From: Candidatus Pacearchaeota archaeon
Lineage (GTDB): Archaea > Nanobdellota > Nanobdellia > Pacearchaeales > GW2011-AR1
Length of the DNA stretch: 8,696 nucleotides
Direction: 5' to 3'
Assembly (NCBI GenBank): GCA_016181905.1
Contig: JACOYM010000091.1
Location: 1-8,696, forward strand
This document shows, in pieces, positions 5,679-8,696 of the stretch (its first letter is position 1; each line of letters opens with the position of its first letter). The notes beneath the pieces are model-generated. The model was not told the DNA's origin. It saw nothing but the letters and a program-made list of their open reading frames with translations, and searched no databases. The translations under genes and the position numbers were made by a program.

Positions 5679-6236
5679 ATGACTAAAACTTCTTTAAAAG
5701 TTCAGAATATTGTTGCCACAACATCTTTAGGCAAGCCTATTCCATTGACAAAACTTGCTCGCACACAGAATAATACAGAATACAATCCAGAGCAGTTTCC
5801 AGGATTAGTGTTAAGGGTGAAAAAGCCAAAATCTGCTGTTCTTGTTTTTTCTTCTGGGAACCTTGTATGCACAGGAACAAAGTCTGTGCAGCAGGTTAAA
5901 GAGGTGGTGAATGCTGTAATAAAACAGCTTAGAAGGATAAACATAAAGATAACAGACAAGCCGAGAATAAATGTGCAGAATATTGTGGCAAGCGGCAGCA
6001 TAGACATGACATTGAACCTGAATCTCTTGGCATTGCATCTTGAAAACACAGAGTATGAGCCAGAGCAGTTTCCAGGGCTTGTATACAAATTGGTTGAGCC
6101 GACTGCCACTTTTCTTTTATTCAGCAACGGCAAGCTTGTCTGCACAGGCACAAAAAACAGGCAGCAGCTTGAGGAAAGCATGAGGCAGCTCATAAAAAAC
6201 ACAAAGGCTGCGGTAAAGGCGATGGAGAAAAAATAA
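5679..6236 (+). CDS. tbp: TATA-box binding protein
   Basis: General transcription factor that binds TATA boxes and, with TFB, recruits archaeal RNA polymerase. The 185 residues form the standard two-repeat saddle: repeat one about 8-92, repeat two about 98-183. The repeats begin VQNIVATTS and VQNIVASGS, and each holds an EYxPEQFPGLV segment and an LVCTGTK segment. The four phenylalanines that kink DNA are present: F40, F57, F131 and F148. The open frame extends 54 codons further upstream to 5517, but that part crosses the site array and promoter and is unlike TBP. The ATG at 5679 gives the normal family length. Its composition is GC-richer than the genes on both sides, as expected for a resident core gene. 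The next gene starts 16 bases after the stop and may be co-transcribed. Confidence 0.96.
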   Translation: MTKTSLKVQNIVATTSLGKPIPLTKLARTQNNTEYNPEQFPGLVLRVKKPKSAVLVFSSGNLVCTGTKSVQQVKEVVNAVIKQLRRINIKITDKPRINVQNIVASGSIDMTLNLNLLALHLENTEYEPEQFPGLVYKLVEPTATFLLFSNGKLVCTGTKNRQQLEESMRQLIKNTKAAVKAMEKK

Positions 6237-6252
6237 AATATTAGATTAAGAA

Positions 6253-7032
6253 ATGAGTGATTTAGAAAATTCTGACAAGGGGATTAAGATAATCTCTGTT
6301 TTATTTTATATAGCAGCTGTTCTTTGGGTCATTGCGGGTGTTTCTATTGCCCTTATGGTAACTGGATTAAGGAGTTTTGTTGTTGTAATGTATTTAGAAA
6401 ATATAATTCCAATTATGTCTCTTTTTTATGGAGTAGGTATGATTGGCATGGCTACTCTTTGTTTTTTCGTTGGAAGAGGTTTGCAAAAAGCACAATCATG
6501 GGCTAGAATTACTGCAATAATTCTTGCTATATTTTTAGTTCTTATAATCTCTCAAAGTGGTTGGGACCATTATATAAGAAATATTCTTTATCTTTTGTTG
6601 AGCATGATAATTGTGATATATTTAGTAATTAGAAAAAATGCGCCTGCAGGCGAAATTTTACCTATTGATAATAAAATAAAGGTAGGCATAAAAGGAATAA
6701 AATTGGCAATAATCTCATTTGTTTTGAGCATTTCAGGATTAATTATATCCCTTTTAATTGGCGGAACAGGAATTTTTTCATCTTTCTTTTATGGTGCTTT
6801 ATTTTATCCATTATATTCTTTATTTGCTGTACTTGTTCCATTTTTAGAAATAATTGCCTTTGTCACTTCAATAAAAAGTATAATTCAGATAAAAAGGAAT
6901 AAATTAGGAGGAATGGGCTTTGCTGTAACTGCTTTAGTTATTTCCTCGTTATTTATTATATTCTTTATAATTTTATTAGTCTTGTTTATTTTATTAATTA
7001 GTTGTGGGAATTCTTGTGCTCCAATTTTATAG
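6253..7032 (+). CDS. Seven-helix membrane protein with DUF4190-like C-terminal half
   Basis: A 259-residue integral membrane protein. Hydrophobic segments lie near 12-36, 51-77, 84-100, 108-127, 149-170, 182-206 and 221-249. The second half resembles DUF4190: a helix starting IKLAIISFVLSISGL, a hydrophobic block, then the short basic loop IKRNKLGGMGFA and a last helix. The first half is a separate four-helix unit with a GRGLQKAQSWARI loop, a pattern seen in small uncharacterised membrane proteins. The C-terminus ends CGNSCAPIL. No catalytic or transport motif is visible. No good ribosome-binding site or TATA box precedes the ATG, and it starts 16 bases after tbp, so read-through from tbp is plausible. 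It is strongly AT-rich. DUF4190 similarity is by memory of the pattern; function unknown. Confidence 0.75.
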   Translation: MSDLENSDKGIKIISVLFYIAAVLWVIAGVSIALMVTGLRSFVVVMYLENIIPIMSLFYGVGMIGMATLCFFVGRGLQKAQSWARITAIILAIFLVLIISQSGWDHYIRNILYLLLSMIIVIYLVIRKNAPAGEILPIDNKIKVGIKGIKLAIISFVLSISGLIISLLIGGTGIFSSFFYGALFYPLYSLFAVLVPFLEIIAFVTSIKSIIQIKRNKLGGMGFAVTALVISSLFIIFFIILLVLFILLISCGNSCAPIL

Positions 7033-7042
7033 TTTCTCTTTG

Positions 7043-7107
7043 GCTTAGCCCGATAAGTAACAGCTAAGCGTAATGGTTGGTTATTTTTAACCGACAACCC
7101 CGATTTT
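7043..7107 (+). terminator. Two-hairpin element with T-run, possible terminator
   Basis: Hairpin one pairs GCTTAGC (7043-7049) with GCTAAGC (7063-7069), 7 bp with a 13-base loop. Hairpin two (7075-7099) pairs GGTTGGTTA with TAACC and AACC around a TTTT loop and a GAC bulge. GATTTTT (7102-7108) follows. It begins 10 bases after the membrane-protein stop and ends before the next gene's TATA box, so a transcription end or processed 3' structure is likely. Archaeal terminators mainly need T-runs, so the hairpins may have another role. Confidence 0.35.
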
Positions 7108-7138
7108 TAGGTGAGAATAAGCGATTTTAACCGAGAAG

Positions 7139-7146
7139 TTTATAAA
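7139..7146 (+). promoter_or_regulatory. TATA box, leaderless spacing
   Basis: TTTATAAA preceded by purine-rich CGAGAAG. Its centre is about 26 bp upstream of the ATG at 7168. It lies inside the longer frame that begins with GTG at 7111, so it argues that the real start is 7168. Confidence 0.5.
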
Positions 7147-7167
7147 CAAGAGGATTTTTTATTTATT

Positions 7168-7803
7168 ATGGAAGATAGTAGAAAAGACGGATATATTGCA
7201 GGAGCAATTCTTTTATTCTTAAGTATAGTTATTCTTATCATCTCTTGGAGGCAAGGACTTTTTGGGGATGGAGTAATAACTGGAGTTTTAGGCTTGTTTT
7301 TAGGGTTAGCAGGTATTGGTAGTTTCATTAGCCCAAGTATTGCAGAAACTGTGGTTCATTGGATTAAGGGATTACAAAGAGCAGAAGAAACAAGAATTTC
7401 ACAGAATCAAAATAAATCTGTAAATAGTCCTCAGACAGGAATTATTAAAGGAAATCAAAATATATACTATGGAAAAGATGAAAATAAGACTGAAAAAAGA
7501 TATAACAAAAATATGGTTAAGAGGAGGCTAAATGAAATAAAGTCAGAATTAGTAGGCTTAAAAGAATCAAATTATAAAGAAGGGAGTAGTAAAGAATCTT
7601 CGTTGAAAAAGGAGGTTATAGGTATTATTCATAGAGTTTATTTGAATAATCCCGAGGCTGTTGAGAAAAGATTAATTCATAAACCTTTTTGGATTGCTAC
7701 TGAAAGCACTAAAGAAAGTGAATACCAGAGTTGGTATTTGGATGATGTAAATGAATTAATTTCAACAATAGGCATAATTCTTAGAGAAATGGACTTAAAA
7801 TGA
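7168..7803 (+). CDS. Two-helix membrane protein with cytosolic helical tail, unknown function
   Basis: A 211-residue protein. Two hydrophobic segments (about 8-27 and 34-55) form an N-terminal hairpin. A polar linker (70-110) follows, containing SPQTGIIKGNQNIYYG, a motif type found in membrane-associated proteins of unknown role. Then comes a Lys/Glu-rich helical region (112-157) and a compact C-terminal part with PFWIATES and YQSWYLDDVNELISTIG. By charge the tail should be cytosolic. I chose ATG 7168 over GTG 7111 because of the TATA box at leaderless spacing and the poor content of the extra 19 residues. No enzyme motif is recognised. It stands 46 bases before another single-gene unit with its own promoter. 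Mobile or defence-related cargo is possible but unproven. Confidence 0.7.
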   Translation: MEDSRKDGYIAGAILLFLSIVILIISWRQGLFGDGVITGVLGLFLGLAGIGSFISPSIAETVVHWIKGLQRAEETRISQNQNKSVNSPQTGIIKGNQNIYYGKDENKTEKRYNKNMVKRRLNEIKSELVGLKESNYKEGSSKESSLKKEVIGIIHRVYLNNPEAVEKRLIHKPFWIATESTKESEYQSWYLDDVNELISTIGIILREMDLK

Positions 7804-7820
7804 TTTTATGAATGCAAAAA

Positions 7821-7826
7821 TTTAAG
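7821..7826 (+). promoter_or_regulatory. TATA box, leaderless spacing
   Basis: TTTAAG with an A-rich upstream flank (GCAAAAA), centred 26 bp before the ATG at 7850. It is weaker in sequence than the boxes at 49 and 7139, but the spacing is the same. Confidence 0.4.
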
Positions 7827-7849
7827 TATCTTGAATTCCTATAGATTAA

Positions 7850-8440
7850 ATGGATGAAAAAACAGATATAAAAGATGATAAAGTTAGAAAAACTAGGGGG
7901 CATAATATTCGAACACATTATAAGATATTATTATCCATAATAGGGTTTTTAATTTACACAGGAATAATAGGTTTATTGCTTCAGAATATATTTTACAATC
8001 AGGGTTATGATGCTGGATATAAAAATGCGGAAAATAAGTATCTAGAAAATAAATATCCCTTAAGCATATCACTCCCAAAAGCATATCCCACATTTTATGT
8101 TGGTGACAAGTTAGATATAACTTTTGATGTTATAAATGATGCTGATAAAGAAGTTTATATTGCGGGATTTAGTGTTGAGGCACCAGCAGAAGGCTGGAAA
8201 GTTGATGAAATAAAACCTGAACTTGTTTGTGAACCTATGTTAGTACAAGACAATGAAAGTGTTAGAATTATAAAATTATTTTCGGAAACAGGAATAATAA
8301 AACCTCATAATATAACTCCTATAACATCTCTAAACTTTCCTATAGCAACAAAAAAAGGAACAAGTGAATTCAAGTTTTGTATTAATTATGCCGATGGTGT
8401 TAAAACCTGTCCAAGGATTTTAAGGGTGGTTGTGGAGTAG
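7850..8440 (+). CDS. Single-pass membrane-anchored protein with outer beta-rich domain
   Basis: A 196-residue protein. A basic cytosolic N-terminus (1-25) precedes one membrane helix (about 26-47), then a short spacer (QGYDAGYKNAENKYLENKY) and an outer domain (70-196). The outer domain has alternating hydrophobic strands such as TFYVGDKLDITFDVIN and an SEFKFCINYADGVKTC segment. This looks like an Ig/CARDB-like beta sandwich, and YVGDKLDITFDVIN fits the opening strands of such folds. Cys127, Cys177 and Cys187 could supply one disulfide. Topology is predicted inside-to-outside by the positive-inside rule. It has its own leaderless-type promoter and ends nine bases before a convergent frame. The fold is inferred from pattern only; function is unknown, perhaps surface binding or envelope assembly. 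Confidence 0.68.
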   Translation: MDEKTDIKDDKVRKTRGHNIRTHYKILLSIIGFLIYTGIIGLLLQNIFYNQGYDAGYKNAENKYLENKYPLSISLPKAYPTFYVGDKLDITFDVINDADKEVYIAGFSVEAPAEGWKVDEIKPELVCEPMLVQDNESVRIIKLFSETGIIKPHNITPITSLNFPIATKKGTSEFKFCINYADGVKTCPRILRVVVE

Positions 8441-8449
8441 ATAGCTTAG

Positions 8450-8611
8450 TTATATATTTTTGCCAGTTAACTTTACACTTGTAAATGGTCTGCCATTAAC
8501 ATCACTCTTATCATGCTTTATTATTTTTATAAAACCAAAATATTCTAATTCTTTAATTTGTGTTTTAATTACTTTAAAAATTACCCCGAAGAATTTGAAA
8601 GGTTTTATCAT
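8450..8611 (-). CDS. Winged-helix regulator fragment, possibly truncated gene
   Basis: On the minus strand ATG 8611 opens 53 residues. FKFFGVIFKVIKTQIKELEYFG resembles the helix-turn-helix, and FGFIKIIKHDKSDVNGRPFTSVKLTGK resembles the wing of MarR/ArsR-like DNA-binding proteins (hydrophobic strand, GRP turn, VKLT). The usual domain needs about 20-30 more residues in front. The frame is open upstream only to a TAA at 8657-8659, with no clear promoter or well-spaced ribosome-binding site; GAGGTGG lies about 20 bases before the ATG. It could be a decayed gene, one with a non-ATG start, or a short regulator. Its stop lies nine bases after the stop of the convergent membrane-anchored gene. Confidence 0.4.
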   Translation of the reverse strand: MIKPFKFFGVIFKVIKTQIKELEYFGFIKIIKHDKSDVNGRPFTSVKLTGKNI

Positions 8612-8696
8612 AGAAAAAGCAATGTAGAGACCACCTCTGGGATGATTAAGACTAATTTAGGAGAATTTCTTAGGTGTAGAAACTTGCAGGGACAAA
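8612..8696. other. Right-edge sequence with no supported gene
   Basis: No frame here is long enough or protein-like enough to support. On the minus strand a short frame (LSLQVSTPKKFS) runs from the edge to the TAA at 8657-8659, in the same frame as the winged-helix fragment, so it may be the broken upstream part of that gene. Confidence 0.3.

Noticed and set aside
7043..7110. tRNA-like cloverleaf
   Set aside because: No T-loop consensus, no acceptor stem closing the structure and no plausible anticodon arm.
7111..7167. GTG start adding 19 residues to the two-helix membrane protein
   Set aside because: The TATA box at 7139-7146 lies inside this extension at leaderless distance from ATG 7168, and no ribosome-binding site precedes the GTG.

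Overview
The window reads as a piece of an archaeal chromosome, most likely a DPANN-type lineage (Woesearchaeota/Pacearchaeota-like). It carries an archaeal TATA-binding protein with all four intercalating phenylalanines, an archaeal/eukaryal-type ATP-dependent DNA ligase, and TATA boxes about 26 bp upstream of several start codons, which suggests leaderless transcripts. It also encodes a secreted cysteine-rich protein with the CTDSDGG...CPAGCSNGAC pattern that I associate with DPANN surface proteins. The lineage call is inference; the archaeal call is firm.

Layout. Positions 1-41 hold what may be the first codons of a leftward gene that shares a 36-bp promoter gap with disA. Positions 78-2355 are a tight two-gene operon: a full-length DisA-type diadenylate cyclase followed, one base after its stop, by a DHH/DHHA1 phosphoesterase. 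Together these could make and destroy c-di-AMP. A convergent gene (2348-2716, minus) encodes the secreted protein and overlaps the phosphoesterase 3' end by 8 bp. A 316-bp divergent intergenic region follows. It holds promoters for both flanking genes and, between them, a 13-bp tandem repeat and a perfect three-stem foldable element that could be a small RNA. The ATP-dependent DNA ligase occupies 3033-4733.

From 4735 on the sequence becomes a mosaic. A very AT-rich stretch carries a micro-ORF and a HEPN-type protein with an RNIFAH motif (R-x4-H), as in HEPN ribonucleases. Then comes an array of TGTGGAC sites upstream of tbp, and tbp itself at core-genome composition. After it lie three AT-rich genes for membrane or membrane-anchored proteins of unknown function: a seven-helix protein with a DUF4190-like second half, a two-helix protein with a cytosolic tail, and a single-pass protein with a beta-rich outer domain. 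Two small hairpins sit between the first two. The right edge has a leftward winged-helix fragment.

Functionally, the best-supported system is the nucleotide-second-messenger pair disA-DHH. The most puzzling parts are the non-coding element upstream of the ligase, the site array in front of tbp, and the small HEPN cassette between two core genes.
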